From: Allokutzneria sp. NRRL B-24872
GTDB taxonomy: Bacteria > Actinomycetota > Actinomycetes > Mycobacteriales > Pseudonocardiaceae
Reading direction: 5' to 3'
Length of the DNA stretch: 64,000 nt
Assembly: GCF_002155965.1 (NCBI RefSeq)
Contig: NZ_MUMH01000048.1
Span: 1-64,000 of the forward strand
Shown here: positions 17,155 to 25,965 of the stretch, piece after piece
How positions within the stretch are numbered: the stretch's first letter is position 1
Layout: each line of letters opens with the position of its first letter
The notes under the pieces: generated by a model
Database searches by the model: none
Seen by the model: the letters and a program-made list of their open reading frames with translations, nothing else
What the model was told of the DNA's origin: nothing
Position numbers and translations under genes: made by a program

Positions 17155-17217
17155 GTGAACCTGGTCAAGCCCACGCACTGCCAGGGGCCCGCCCCTTCCA
17201 CCGGTCCACGGTGGTGA
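17155..17217 (+). CDS. Possible 20-codon leader peptide before xylB
   Basis: GTG AAC CTG GTC begins inside GGAAAGGAGGTGA (17147-17159), which contains a complete complement of the 16S anti-Shine-Dalgarno. The frame reads VNLVKPTHCQGPAPSTGPRW and stops at 17215-17217, 16 bases before the xylB ATG, which has no ribosome site of its own. The spacing would also suit the in-frame CTG at 17161. I infer a translated leader that couples or regulates xylB translation. No family is recognised, and the call is tentative. Confidence 0.35.
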   Translation: MNLVKPTHCQGPAPSTGPRW

Positions 17218-17233
17218 CGCATGATCCGACGTC

Positions 17234-18637
17234 ATGACCGTGGTTATCGGGATCGACTCCTCGACCCAGTCGTCGAAGGCCATCGCCGTCGACGCCGCCT
17301 CCGGCCAGGTGCTCGCCGAAGGCCGCGCCGCGCACCCCGACGACACGGAAGTCCATCCCGACGCGTGGTTGCGGGCCACCCGGCAGGCGGTCGCGGAGGC
17401 CACGGCCGGTCTGTCCGAGCCGGTCGCGGCCCTCGCGGTCGCAGGCCAGCAGCACGGGATGGTCACCCTGGACTCCTCGGGTGAGGTCGTCCGCCCCGCG
17501 CTGCTGTGGAACGACAACCGCTCAGCGCCGCAGGCCCGTCGGCTGACGGACGAGTTCGGCGGGCCCACGCGCTGGGCGGAGCGCACCGGATCGGTCCCCG
17601 TCGCGAGCTTCACGGTGAGCAAGCTGGCGTGGCTCGCCGAGCACGAGCCCGCCAACGCGGACCGCACGAGCAGGGTCCTGCTGCCGCACGACTGGATCAC
17701 GTGGCGGCTGGCGGCACCGGGATCGGAGACGGCGACCGATCGCGGTGACGCCTCGGGCACCGGGTACTTCTCGCCCGCGACCGGCGAGTGGTTGCCCGAC
17801 CTGCTCGCCGCCGCTCTCGACGGCCGGACACCTGAGCTGCCCCGGGTGCTCGGCCCGGCGGAGGCGGCGGGGCGGACCGCGGACGGGGCCCTGCTCGGCG
17901 CGGGGACCGGCGACAACATGGGAGCGGCCCTGGGGTTGGGGGCCGGCCCCGGCGATGTCGTCGTGTCCCTGGGCACCTCGGGCACCGTGTTCGCGGTGGC
18001 GGAGCGGCCGACCGCGGAGCCCACCGGAGCCGTCGCGGGGTTCTGCGACGCCACCGGCCGGTTCCTGCCGCTGGTCTGCACGCTCAACGCCGCCCGGGTG
18101 CTCACCGCGACCGCAGCGATGCTGGGGGTCGACCTGGCCGGGCTCGACGAGCTCGCGCTGAGGGCGGAGCCAGGGGCGGGCGGCTTGGTGCTGCTGCCGT
18201 ACCTGGACGGGGAGCGCACGCCGCAGCTGCCTGACGCCAGCGGCACCCTCATCGGGCTCCGGCGCTCCAACATGACGCCGGAGAACCTGGCGAGGGCCGC
18301 GGTCGAGGGCATGCTCAGCGGCCTCGTCGACGGCATGGACGCCCTCCGGCGGCAGGGCGTTGAGGCTCGCCGGGTGCTCCTCGTGGGCGGCGCGGCGCGG
18401 TCAGCCGCGGTCCGAGCGGTGGCGCCGCTGCTGTTCGGTCTGCCCGTCGAGGTGCCGGAGCCCGGCGAGTACGTCGCGTTGGGCGCGGCGCGGCAGGCCG
18501 CGTGGGCACTGTCAGGGGCCGCTGAGCCGCCGACGTGGGCCATCCGGTCCGCAGCCTGCGAGCCGGGCTCACTCGACATCGGCGCGGAGCTGCGCGCGGC
18601 CTACGGCGCTGCCCGCGAGCAGGTCTACGGCCACTGA
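17234..18637 (+). CDS. xylB: Xylulokinase
   Basis: A 467-residue FGGY-family kinase that phosphorylates D-xylulose to xylulose 5-phosphate. It has an N-terminal ATP-grasping [21 protein letters not shown] typical of xylulokinases, [19 protein letters not shown], and the FGGY C-terminal signature region [18 protein letters not shown]. It lies upstream of xylR and xylA on the same strand but is separated from them by a terminator and an operator, so it is probably transcribed independently. The ATG at 17234 has no own Shine-Dalgarno; see the leader at 17155. Confidence 0.95.
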   Translation: MTVVIGIDSSTQSSKAIAVDAASGQVLAEGRAAHPDDTEVHPDAWLRATRQAVAEATAGLSEPVAALAVAGQQHGMVTLDSSGEVVRPALLWNDNRSAPQARRLTDEFGGPTRWAERTGSVPVASFTVSKLAWLAEHEPANADRTSRVLLPHDWITWRLAAPGSETATDRGDASGTGYFSPATGEWLPDLLAAALDGRTPELPRVLGPAEAAGRTADGALLGAGTGDNMGAALGLGAGPGDVVVSLGTSGTVFAVAERPTAEPTGAVAGFCDATGRFLPLVCTLNAARVLTATAAMLGVDLAGLDELALRAEPGAGGLVLLPYLDGERTPQLPDASGTLIGLRRSNMTPENLARAAVEGMLSGLVDGMDALRRQGVEARRVLLVGGAARSAAVRAVAPLLFGLPVEVPEPGEYVALGAARQAAWALSGAAEPPTWAIRSAACEPGSLDIGAELRAAYGAAREQVYGH

Positions 18638-18644
18638 CCTGCGC

Positions 18645-18688
18645 CGAACCGTCGTCCCGCAGCAATGAACAAGCGGGACGGCGGTTCG
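18645..18688 (+). terminator. Terminator after xylB
   Basis: The 15-base arms CGAACCGTCGTCCCG (18645-18659) and CGGGACGGCGGTTCG (18674-18688) pair at 14 positions with a 14-base loop, 8 bases after the xylB stop. Confidence 0.75.
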
Positions 18689-18740
18689 CGGCTCGCGTTC
18701 CACCCCCGGACCCGGTTGACCCGGGAGGGCGAGCGACTTA

Positions 18741-18759
18741 GTTTGTCGATCCAACAAAC
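18741..18759 (+). promoter_or_regulatory. XylR operator
   Basis: GTTTGT-CGATCCA-ACAAAC is a perfect 6-base inverted repeat resembling known ROK-family XylR operators (TTAGTTTGTT-type). It is 14 bases before the xylR GTG and overlaps a possible -10 TTAGTT, so it probably mediates xylose-relieved autorepression of xylR-xylA. Confidence 0.8.
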
Positions 18760-18773
18760 GAAATGAGGCGACA

Positions 18774-20018
18774 GTGCGAGGCCAGGCCGAACGACCCGTT
18801 GACCAGACCGGTCTGCGTCGGCTCAACCTGTCCCGGGTGGTCCGCTCGCTGCGCGCTGACGGGCCGCAGTCGCGGGCCTCGCTCGCTCGGCGGACGGGGC
18901 TGAACAAGGCCACGACGTCGAGCCTGGTCGCCGAGCTCGAACAGCGGCGGCTCGCCCAGTTCGGCGAGATCGTGGCGGGCGCGGTGGGGCGGCCGAGCCA
19001 GCTCGTCGAACTGCGGCAGCACGCGGTGTGCGGGGTCGGGCTGGAGATCAACGTCAACTACGCGGCGGTCGCCGTGCTCGACCTCACCGACCAGGTGCTC
19101 TTCTCGAAGCGGCTGCCGCTGGACGTCGTGGAGCTGGGGCAGGTCGCGGCGATCGACCTCCTGGCGAACCTCGCGGCCGAGGCCATCGTCGCGATGCGCG
19201 AGGCGGGCAACTGGGTCACGGGGGTCACGGTCGCGGTGCCGGGGCTCGTCGACGTGGAGAACGGTGTCGTCCAGCACGCGCCGAACCTGCGCTGGCGCGA
19301 AGCCGCAGTGGCGGAGCGACTCGCGAGCCGTCTCGATCTGGAGCCGGAAGCGATCTCCGTGGACAACGACGCCAACCTCTCCGCCCTCGCCGAGCACGCG
19401 GTCGGGGTGGCGGCTGGAGCGAGCGACCTCCTCTACCTCACGGGCGAGGTCGGCGTGGGTGGCGGCGTGATCGCGGACGGGCGGCTGGTCAGAGGCGCCA
19501 CTGGGTTCACGGGCGAGGTCGGGCACATGCCGCTCAACCCCGACCCCGCGGAGTGCGGCTGCGGTCGTAAAGGGTGTTGGGAGACGCAGGTCGGCCTGGC
19601 CGCGCTGATGCGAGCGGTGGCTGACCCGGGCGACGAGGTCCGCGACTCCGCCCACGATCTTGAACAGCGGTTGCGCGTGATCGCCTCCAGGGCCGCCGCC
19701 GGTGACGTGAGGACTCGCGCGGCGCTGGCTGAGATCGGCTCCGCCCTCGGCGTTGGCGCCTCGATCCTGGTCAACGTCCTCAACCCCACTGCCGTCGTGC
19801 TGGGCGGTTATTTCGCGCTGCTCGGGGATTGGCTTGCCGAGCCTGCTCGAAGGGAACTCTCCGAGCGGGTCATGGCGACCGACTCCTGCCGCCTCCTGCT
19901 GTCCGACCTGGGGTTCACCGCTGCGGTTCGCGGAGGAGCGCATGCCGCCCTGGACCGGGTCCTCGCCGACCCCTCGATCGCTCCGACCGAAGTCCCACAC
20001 CTTGGAGGCATCGCGTGA
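18774..20018 (+). CDS. xylR: ROK family xylose repressor
   Basis: A 414-residue ROK repressor. An N-terminal winged HTH (about residues 15-75: [26 protein letters not shown], then NKATTSSLV) precedes a sugar-kinase-like domain with [13 protein letters not shown] and the ROK zinc motif [14 protein letters not shown] 18774 follows GAGG. It is expected to bind the palindrome at 18741-18759 and release on xylose. The xylA start overlaps its stop (GTGA at 20015-20018), so repressor and isomerase are co-translated. Confidence 0.93.
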   Translation: MRGQAERPVDQTGLRRLNLSRVVRSLRADGPQSRASLARRTGLNKATTSSLVAELEQRRLAQFGEIVAGAVGRPSQLVELRQHAVCGVGLEINVNYAAVAVLDLTDQVLFSKRLPLDVVELGQVAAIDLLANLAAEAIVAMREAGNWVTGVTVAVPGLVDVENGVVQHAPNLRWREAAVAERLASRLDLEPEAISVDNDANLSALAEHAVGVAAGASDLLYLTGEVGVGGGVIADGRLVRGATGFTGEVGHMPLNPDPAECGCGRKGCWETQVGLAALMRAVADPGDEVRDSAHDLEQRLRVIASRAAAGDVRTRAALAEIGSALGVGASILVNVLNPTAVVLGGYFALLGDWLAEPARRELSERVMATDSCRLLLSDLGFTAAVRGGAHAALDRVLADPSIAPTEVPHLGGIA

Positions 20019-21172
20019 CCGACTACACCCCGCGCCCCGAGCACAAGTTCAGCTTCGGCCTGTGGACGGTGGGCTGGCCCGGCAACGACCCGTTCGGCAC
20101 CGCCACGAGACCCGCCATGGACGCGGTGCACGCGGTGGAGAAACTGGCGGAACTGGGCGCATGGGGAGTCACCTTCCACGACGACGACCTGGTGCCGTTC
20201 GGCGCTGATGAACGCGAGCGGAACCAGCGCGTCCAAGCGTTCCGCAAGGCGTTGGACTCCACGGGCCTCGTGGCACCGATGGTCACCACGAACCTGTTCA
20301 CGCACCCCGTCTTCAAGGACGGCGCCTTCACCGCGAACGACCGCGACGTGCGGAGGTTCGCGCTGCGCAAGGTGCTGCGCAACATCGACCTCGCGGCGGA
20401 GCTGGGAGCCACCACCTACGTGCTGTGGGGCGGCAGGGAGGGCGCGGAGTCGCCTGCGGCCAAGGACGTGCGTGACGCGTTGGCGCGCTACGCCGAAGCA
20501 CTGGACCTGCTCTGCGCGTATGTCAACGAGAAGGGCTACGCCATCCGGTTCGCTTTGGAGCCCAAGCCGAACGAGCCGCGCGGAGACATCCTGCTGCCCA
20601 CGATCGGCCACGCGCTGGGCTTCATCGGCCAGCTGGCGCACCCCGACATGGTCGGCGTGAACCCGGAGGTCGGGCACGAGCAGATGGCCGGGCTGTCGAT
20701 GGTGCACGGGGTGGCGCAGGCGCTCTGGCAGGGCAAGCTGTTCCACATCGACCTCAACGGCCAGAACGGGCCGCGCTTCGACCAGGACCTGCGCTTCGGC
20801 AACGGCGACGTGAAGACGGCCTTCTTCCTGGTCGACCTGCTGGAGCACGCGGGCTACGAGGGGCCGCGGCACTTCGACTTCAAGCCCGCGCGCACCGAGG
20901 ACGAGGACGGCGTGTGGGCCTCGGCCGCCGCCTGCATGCGGAACTACCTGATCTTCGCTGAGCGGGCGCGAGGGTTCCGGGCCGATCCGGAGGTGGCGGA
21001 GGCGCTGTCCGCCTCGCGCGTCGCCCAGCTGGCCGTGCCGACGTTGCTGCCCGGGGAGACCCTCGCCGACCTGCGCGCGGAGGAGTTCGACGCGGACGCG
21101 GCGGGTACTCGGGGCATGGGGTACGAGCGGCTGGACCAGCTCGCCCTGGAGCACCTGTTCGGCATCCGATGA
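20015..21172 (+). CDS. xylA: Xylose isomerase
   Basis: A 385-residue class I actinobacterial xylose isomerase, converting D-xylose to D-xylulose. The signatures are [10 protein letters not shown], active-site [32 protein letters not shown] with metal-binding Glu, [16 protein letters not shown], and [11 protein letters not shown]. The start is GTG 20015 with GGAGG 7 bases upstream, overlapping the xylR stop; the open frame reaches further upstream but is then only a shadow of xylR. The length is normal for the family. Confidence 0.97.
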   Translation: MTDYTPRPEHKFSFGLWTVGWPGNDPFGTATRPAMDAVHAVEKLAELGAWGVTFHDDDLVPFGADERERNQRVQAFRKALDSTGLVAPMVTTNLFTHPVFKDGAFTANDRDVRRFALRKVLRNIDLAAELGATTYVLWGGREGAESPAAKDVRDALARYAEALDLLCAYVNEKGYAIRFALEPKPNEPRGDILLPTIGHALGFIGQLAHPDMVGVNPEVGHEQMAGLSMVHGVAQALWQGKLFHIDLNGQNGPRFDQDLRFGNGDVKTAFFLVDLLEHAGYEGPRHFDFKPARTEDEDGVWASAAACMRNYLIFAERARGFRADPEVAEALSASRVAQLAVPTLLPGETLADLRAEEFDADAAGTRGMGYERLDQLALEHLFGIR

Positions 21173-21279
21173 GGCAGTGACGAAAAGTAACAAAGGACAT
21201 AAAGATCGCTGACTCGGATGACCTCGGGCGGGTGAGGAGGGCAGACTCGAAACGTCGTCACGTGCCGGAGGAGGCAGTC

Positions 21280-21531
21280 ATGCGGGCAGCGAGCCGAGCG
21301 ATTGTGATCACCCTGCTCGGGGTGTTGGCGCTGCTCGCCGTCGCCCCGGTCTCCTCCGCGCTCCCCGGGGCCGCGGTGGCGCAGCAGCCGACGACCTCGG
21401 CCCCGCCCGCCGAGCAGCAGCCCGCGTCGCCGGAGGACCGCAACCGCGTGACCATCGGCATCATCGCGGTCGTGCTGCTGGGCACCGTGGTGATCGGCCG
21501 CCGCATTCGCAAGCGCGCGCAGAAGGCCTGA
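21280..21531 (+). CDS. Small secreted/membrane protein, unknown function
   Basis: An 83-residue protein from ATG 21280 after a GGAGGAGG ribosome site. A signal-peptide-like segment (residues 5-30, VITLLGVLALLAVAPVSSA) is followed by a Pro/Gln/Ala-rich linker (TTSAPPAEQQPAS) and a second hydrophobic helix (VTIGIIAVVLLGTVVIG) with a basic C-terminus RRIRKRAQKA. It probably sits in the membrane with the linker outside. The family is not recognised. Confidence 0.6.
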   Translation: MRAASRAIVITLLGVLALLAVAPVSSALPGAAVAQQPTTSAPPAEQQPASPEDRNRVTIGIIAVVLLGTVVIGRRIRKRAQKA

Positions 21532-21845
21532 TCCGGTCCAGGGTCACACAATCGTGCAAGCGCGAGCGCGGCAATTGCGCGTTATTGCTCGGGCGACTCG
21601 TCGGTAACCGTTCTTCGCAGTACGCCAGTACTGTTTTTCCCACGATGTAAACCGGCTTGGAAATCGTTCCGACTTCGTCGACCATAGGCGGGTCATGGCG
21701 CTGGGAAGCGCTATGCCGTGACCGGTTATCCGGATTCGGTCAGACCGAAGTCATCTGCTCCACTCGGCGCAGCGTGGCGACCGGCAACCGCGCCAGGCCA
21801 CTTCTTGATCACCTATGAAGAGTGCATGGTGCAGGATGGATGCAC
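21532..21845. other. Intergenic region, AT-enriched
   Basis: There is no gene. Small inverted repeats occur: CAGTAC/GTACTG around 21616-21631, and an imperfect hairpin 21691-21723 (GGTCA ... TGACC with inner GGCGCT/AGCGCT). GC content is lower than around it. It may hold the promoter of the M20 peptidase pair. Confidence 0.35.
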
Positions 21846-23066
21846 ATGAGCACCGACACCAAGTCCCAGTGCCGCTCCGCCCTGGAGCGACACGCGGACG
21901 CGCTCGTCGAGCTCTCCCACGCCATCCACGCCGACCCCGAACTGGCCTACCAGGAGCGCAGGGCGGCCGCCAGGGTCGCTGACGTCCTGCAGCGCGAGGG
22001 CTTCGCCGTCGAGCACGGCGCGGGCGGCCTGGAGACGGCGTTCACCGCGACCTACGGCTCCGGTGAACTGGTCGTCGGCCTCTGCGCCGAGTACGACGCG
22101 CTCCCCGAGATCGGCCACGCCTGCGGCCACAACATCATCGCCGCGTCCTCGGCCGGAGCCGCGCTGGCGCTCGCCGAGGTCGCGGACCAGCTCGGCATCA
22201 CCGTGAAGCTCGTCGGCACCCCTGCCGAAGAGGTCGGCGGCGGCAAGGTCGCGCTGCTGGAGGCCGGGGTCTTCGACGACGTCGCGCTCGCGATGATGGT
22301 CCACCCCTCGCCGGAGGAGACCGTCGCCTGCTCGTCGCTGGCCATCGCCGACATCGAGGTGCGCTACACCGGCCGGACCTCGCACGCCGCCGCGGCCCCG
22401 CACCTGGGTCTGAACGCCGCCGACGCGATCACCGTGGCGCAGGTGGCCATCGGCCTGCTGCGCCAGCACCTGGAACCCGGCCAGATGGTGCACGGCATCG
22501 TCACCCACGGCGGCGCGGCCCCCAACATCGTCCCGGCGGACACCGCCGCGGTCTTCTACCTCCGTGCGCTGGACCTCGACTCCCTGAACAGGCTGGAAAA
22601 GCGGATCAGGGACTGTTTCCAGGCGGGTTCCGTCGCAACGGGCTGCACTCATGAGGTCACCCACATCTCAGCCATCTACGCCGAGCTGAACCCCGACCGG
22701 TGGTTGGCCTCGGCATATCGAAGGTCGATTTCCGAACTGGGCCGGGTACCCGTTGACCTGGAAGCAGAACGGAAACGACAGCTCTGGAGCACTGACATGG
22801 GCAACATCACCCGTGCGTTGCCCGGTATTCACCCCACCATCGCCATCGACTGTGGAGACGCGGTCAACCACCAGCCCGAGTTCGCTGCGGCCTGCGCGTC
22901 GGCTTCCGCCGACCGCGCGGTGCTCGACGGCGCACTCGCGCTCGCGTGGACCGCCGTCGCCGCCGCGACCGACGCCGAGCAGCGCGCCCGCCTGCTCGCC
23001 GGGGTCGCGGACCGTCTCCCCGGTCGGGTCGCCGCAGCAGCGGCGGCAGCAGGAGGTTTCGCGTGA
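21846..23066 (+). CDS. amiB: M20 family metal-dependent amidohydrolase (AmiB-like)
   Basis: A 406-residue zinc-dependent M20D amidohydrolase of the type that removes acyl or aminobenzoyl groups from amino acids. Visible: HAIHADPELAYQERRAA, LCAEYDALPEIGHACGHN (metal ligands), GTPAEEVGGGK (catalytic Glu), and TSHAAAAPHLG. ATG 21846 is chosen with AGGA about 9 bases upstream; ATG 21840 is also possible. It overlaps the next M20 gene (GTGA). The pair and its position near lpdA and punA match amiB1-amiA1 of M. tuberculosis. Confidence 0.85.
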   Translation: MSTDTKSQCRSALERHADALVELSHAIHADPELAYQERRAAARVADVLQREGFAVEHGAGGLETAFTATYGSGELVVGLCAEYDALPEIGHACGHNIIAASSAGAALALAEVADQLGITVKLVGTPAEEVGGGKVALLEAGVFDDVALAMMVHPSPEETVACSSLAIADIEVRYTGRTSHAAAAPHLGLNAADAITVAQVAIGLLRQHLEPGQMVHGIVTHGGAAPNIVPADTAAVFYLRALDLDSLNRLEKRIRDCFQAGSVATGCTHEVTHISAIYAELNPDRWLASAYRRSISELGRVPVDLEAERKRQLWSTDMGNITRALPGIHPTIAIDCGDAVNHQPEFAAACASASADRAVLDGALALAWTAVAAATDAEQRARLLAGVADRLPGRVAAAAAAAGGFA

Positions 23067-24349
23067 CCGTCCTCGACTCCCGTCCCGACTACCCCCGGGG
23101 TGGCCCAGGCCTTCACGGCCAGTCCGACGTGCTGATCACTCCGTCCGGCGCGACCATGTCCGCTGTGGAGGACCTCGGCGCCGGACGCGGACCGGCCTGG
23201 CTGGACGCCTGGATGCAGCGCCACGCCCAGGACGTGGTCAGCTGGCGCAGGCACATCCACGCCCACCCCGAACTCTCCCGGCGCGAGCACGCCACCACGG
23301 AGTTCCTCGCCGACCGGCTGGAGTCCGTCGGGCTCAAGCCCCGCGTCCTGCCCGTCGGCACCGGGCTCATCTGCGACATCGGCTCCGGCCCTCGCTGCGT
23401 GGCACTGCGCGCCGACATCGACGCGCTGCCGCTGACCGAGCGCACCGGCAACCCGTTCTCGTCCACTGTGGACGGAGTCATGCACGCGTGCGGGCACGAC
23501 GCGCACACCACGGTGCTGCTGGGGGCCGCACTCGCGCTGGCGCACGCGCCCGGACTGCCCGGCCGCATCCGGCTGATCTTCCAGCCCGCCGAGGAGGTCA
23601 TGCCCGGCGGAGCGCTGGACGTGCTCGCCGCCGGTGGGCTCGACGGGGTGGAGCGGATCTTCGGCCTGCACTGCGACCCGCGCCTGGAGGTCGGCAGGGT
23701 CGGCACCAGGGTCGGCGCGATCACCTCGGCCAGCGACCTGATCGAGCTGCGGCTGACCTCGCCCGGCGGGCACACCTCACGGCCGCACCTGACCGCGGAC
23801 CTGGTGCACGCGCTGGGCACGGTGATCACCGGGCTGCCCACGCTGCTCTCCCGCCGCGTCGACCCGCGCTCGGGCACCGTCCTGGTGTGGGGCGCGGTGC
23901 AGGCGGGCGAGGCGGCCAACGCCATCCCGCAGGAGGGCGTGCTGCGCGGCACCCTGCGCACCGGCAACCGCGACGCCTGGGCCGAGCTGGAGCCGCTGGT
24001 CCGCGAGCTGATCACCTCGATGCTCGCCCCGCTGGGCGTCGGCTTCGACCTCCAGCACCGCCGCGGTGTGCCGCCCGTGGTCAACGAGCGGGAGAGCACC
24101 AGGCTGCTGCGCTCCGGCGTGCTCTCCGCGCTCGGCGAGGACGCGCTGGCCGGGACCGAGCAGTCCTCCGGCGGCGAGGACTTCGGCTGGTACCTGGAGC
24201 ACGTCGAAGGCTCCTTCGCCCGCCTCGGCGTGTGGCCCGGGCACGGTCCGCAGCGGGACCTGCACCAGCCGACCTTCGACCTCGACGAGCGCGCGCTCCT
24301 CGCGGGTGTTCGGGTGATGGTGCACACCGCGCTCACCGCTTTGGCGTGA
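23063..24349 (+). CDS. amiA: M20 family metal-dependent amidohydrolase (AmiA-like)
   Basis: A 428-residue second M20D amidohydrolase (IAA-amino acid hydrolase/hippurate hydrolase group). Motifs: HIHAHPELSRREHATTEFL, LRADIDALPLTERTG, HACGHDAHTTVLLG, FQPAEEVMPGGA, SPGGHTSRPH and SGGEDFGWYL. GTG 23063 follows AGGAGG and overlaps the amiB stop, so the two are co-translated. The first 40 residues are poorly conserved and look like an N-terminal extension. The physiological N-acyl substrate is unknown. Confidence 0.88.
   Translation: MTVLDSRPDYPRGGPGLHGQSDVLITPSGATMSAVEDLGAGRGPAWLDAWMQRHAQDVVSWRRHIHAHPELSRREHATTEFLADRLESVGLKPRVLPVGTGLICDIGSGPRCVALRADIDALPLTERTGNPFSSTVDGVMHACGHDAHTTVLLGAALALAHAPGLPGRIRLIFQPAEEVMPGGALDVLAAGGLDGVERIFGLHCDPRLEVGRVGTRVGAITSASDLIELRLTSPGGHTSRPHLTADLVHALGTVITGLPTLLSRRVDPRSGTVLVWGAVQAGEAANAIPQEGVLRGTLRTGNRDAWAELEPLVRELITSMLAPLGVGFDLQHRRGVPPVVNERESTRLLRSGVLSALGEDALAGTEQSSGGEDFGWYLEHVEGSFARLGVWPGHGPQRDLHQPTFDLDERALLAGVRVMVHTALTALA
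23461..23473. repeat. Iterated palindrome GTCCACTGTGGAC
   Basis: Inside amiA; read as S-T-V-D (FSSTVDGV). Confidence 0.8.
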
Positions 24350-24353
24350 TCTA

Positions 24354-24392
24354 GCTGGGAAAAGGGGCGGCCAGGCTGCCCCTTTTCCCAGC
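24354..24392 (+). terminator. Terminator after amiA
   Basis: Perfect 15-bp arms GCTGGGAAAAGGGGC (24354-24368) and GCCCCTTTTCCCAGC (24378-24392), 9-base loop, directly after the amiA stop. Confidence 0.85.
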
Positions 24393-24404
24393 AGGTGCGG
24401 CTAG

Positions 24405-24432
24405 TTGTCCACATCGCCCCCACTTGTCCACA
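24405..24432 (+). other. Pair of DnaA-box-like TTGTCCACA sequences
   Basis: TTGTCCACA occurs exactly at 24405-24413 and 24424-24432 in the same orientation, 19 bases start to start, in the short gap before the AbiEi-like gene. This is the actinobacterial DnaA-box consensus. No dnaA, dnaN or origin genes are nearby, so it would be a secondary binding site. Confidence 0.55.
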
Positions 24433-24483
24433 GACTGGCCGATCGCGTCATCGGCGAGCTCTCGGAGGGCGCATGGTCGATGC

Positions 24484-25425
24484 ATGCCGAAACGACCGAA
24501 CCCCTGGCACTGGGCCTACAGCTACAGCTCACTGCTGAACGTCCTCGGGGAGCACCAGCTCCGCCACGCGCTGCGCTACGGCAGGCTGGTCCAGCCCTGG
24601 CGCGGAGTCGTCATCCCGCGTGAACGCATGGGCGATCCCAAGACGATGGCCAGCGCCGCTCTGATCGCCATCGGCCCCGGAGCCGTGCTCTCGGGGTTCA
24701 CCGCGGCGGCGATGTACGGCTGCTCAGCGGCGGACACACGCCGGGTGCACGTCACCGTCCCCACCGCGCGACTGCCCCGGAGCAGACCCGGACTGCTGGT
24801 CAAGCACGCCGCGTTCGGGCCGGAGGACGTGGTGGAACTCGACGACCTACCGGTGCTCGCGCCGGAGATCGTCTTCGCCGAGCTGCTGTGCACCGGTCCC
24901 AGGCCCACCGCGCTCGCCTGCGCCGACCAGCTGATGCGCACGCTGCCGGAGGACCTGCGACCGGCCTTCCAGAAGCACCTGCGGGAGCGGCTCGACAAGC
25001 GGGTGGACCGGCGCGGGGTGGCGGGCGCGCTGGCCATGGTCGAGTTGATCACCGAACGCGCCGAGACCGCTGAGGAGAGCGCGTTGCGGTTGCTCGTGGT
25101 CGATGCCGGTCTGCCGGCGCCGGAGGTGCGGCACGACGTCCCCGGCGGGCCCCGAGTCCCGTTGGCCTGGCCGGAGCTGGGAATAGCCCTGGGCTACCGA
25201 GATCCCGGACGACATCCGCCAGAGGTCGCGCGAGAACTCGCCCAGGACACCGGACAGGACCGGCGGCTCACCGAACTGGGCTGGACCGGCGTGTGGGCCG
25301 GACCGGCCGATCTGCGCGACCCGACGGCGCTCACGACCCGGTTGCGGGCCGTGTTCCGCCGCAAGGGCTGCGATCAGGTGGGGCCGAGCCCCGAGCACGG
25401 GCGGGTGCGCAGGTCGTTGACGTAG
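24484..25425 (+). CDS. AbiEi-antitoxin-domain-like protein with degenerate nuclease-like tail
   Basis: A 313-residue protein from ATG 24484. The N-terminal half (LRHALRYGRLVQPWRGVVIP; SGFTAAAMYG) fits the winged-helix AbiEi/DUF559-associated family widespread in actinomycetes. The C-terminal part resembles their very-short-patch-repair-like nuclease domain, but the usual acidic positions are replaced (PLAWPELGIALGYRDPGRH). The end LTELGWTGVWAGPADL keeps the shape of the final strand. It is probably a non-catalytic derivative. Its last 52 bases overlap the convergent GGCT-like gene. Role unknown. Confidence 0.55.
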   Translation: MPKRPNPWHWAYSYSSLLNVLGEHQLRHALRYGRLVQPWRGVVIPRERMGDPKTMASAALIAIGPGAVLSGFTAAAMYGCSAADTRRVHVTVPTARLPRSRPGLLVKHAAFGPEDVVELDDLPVLAPEIVFAELLCTGPRPTALACADQLMRTLPEDLRPAFQKHLRERLDKRVDRRGVAGALAMVELITERAETAEESALRLLVVDAGLPAPEVRHDVPGGPRVPLAWPELGIALGYRDPGRHPPEVARELAQDTGQDRRLTELGWTGVWAGPADLRDPTALTTRLRAVFRRKGCDQVGPSPEHGRVRRSLT

Positions 25426-25829
25426 TCGTCGGGCGCACCGGCGGCCTCGGCCGCGTCCGCGACCACGCCGAGGTAGCGGGCCGACGGCAGACCGCCCTCG
25501 TAGGCGTCGAGGACGTACAGCCAGGCCAGCGTCGACCCCTCCAGGGTCTGCACCCGGAGCCGGATCTTCTTGTAGAGGCCCAGCTCCTTGCCCTCCCAGC
25601 GGTCGAGGCGGGCCTCGTCCTCCGGGCTGACGTCGTAGAGGACGACGAAGACCTGCGACGCGGGTTCCTCGACAATGGTGGAGAGCGCGCCCTCCCAGCC
25701 CAGGTCCTCACCGCCGAAGGTCAGTCGCCAGCCGACGAGCCAGCCGGTCCCCGACATCGGCGAGTACGGGGCTCGCTGTTTCATCTGGTCCGGTTCCATG
25801 TTGGAGCCGTACGCGGCGTAGAGCGGCAC
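25374..25829 (-). CDS. Gamma-glutamylcyclotransferase family protein
   Basis: A 151-residue protein from GTG 25829 with the GGCT/AIG2 signature YAAYGSNM at the N-terminus, which binds the gamma-glutamyl group, and a DRWEGKELGLYKKIRLRV core. The start is supported by TACTCT (25837-25842) 7 bases upstream without a ribosome site. It lies divergently from lpdA, as Rv3304 does next to lpdA in M. tuberculosis. The actual substrate is unknown. Confidence 0.75.
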   Translation of the reverse strand: MPLYAAYGSNMEPDQMKQRAPYSPMSGTGWLVGWRLTFGGEDLGWEGALSTIVEEPASQVFVVLYDVSPEDEARLDRWEGKELGLYKKIRLRVQTLEGSTLAWLYVLDAYEGGLPSARYLGVVADAAEAAGAPDDYVNDLRTRPCSGLGPT

Positions 25830-25965
25830 GAGAGACAGAGTAGCGACCTCGATCAACGGATGGGACCCGTCGGGCATCTCGGACACCCGGCTCGCACCGT
25901 TCGGGTAGCGCGTACGGTTGACGCGCTCGGCGTAGGAGTGCCAGTTGCTCTAGGAGGATTCTTCC

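Noticed and set aside
16873..18579. Long open frame antisense to xylB
   Set aside because: Shadow of xylB; Ser/Pro/Arg-rich product without family features.
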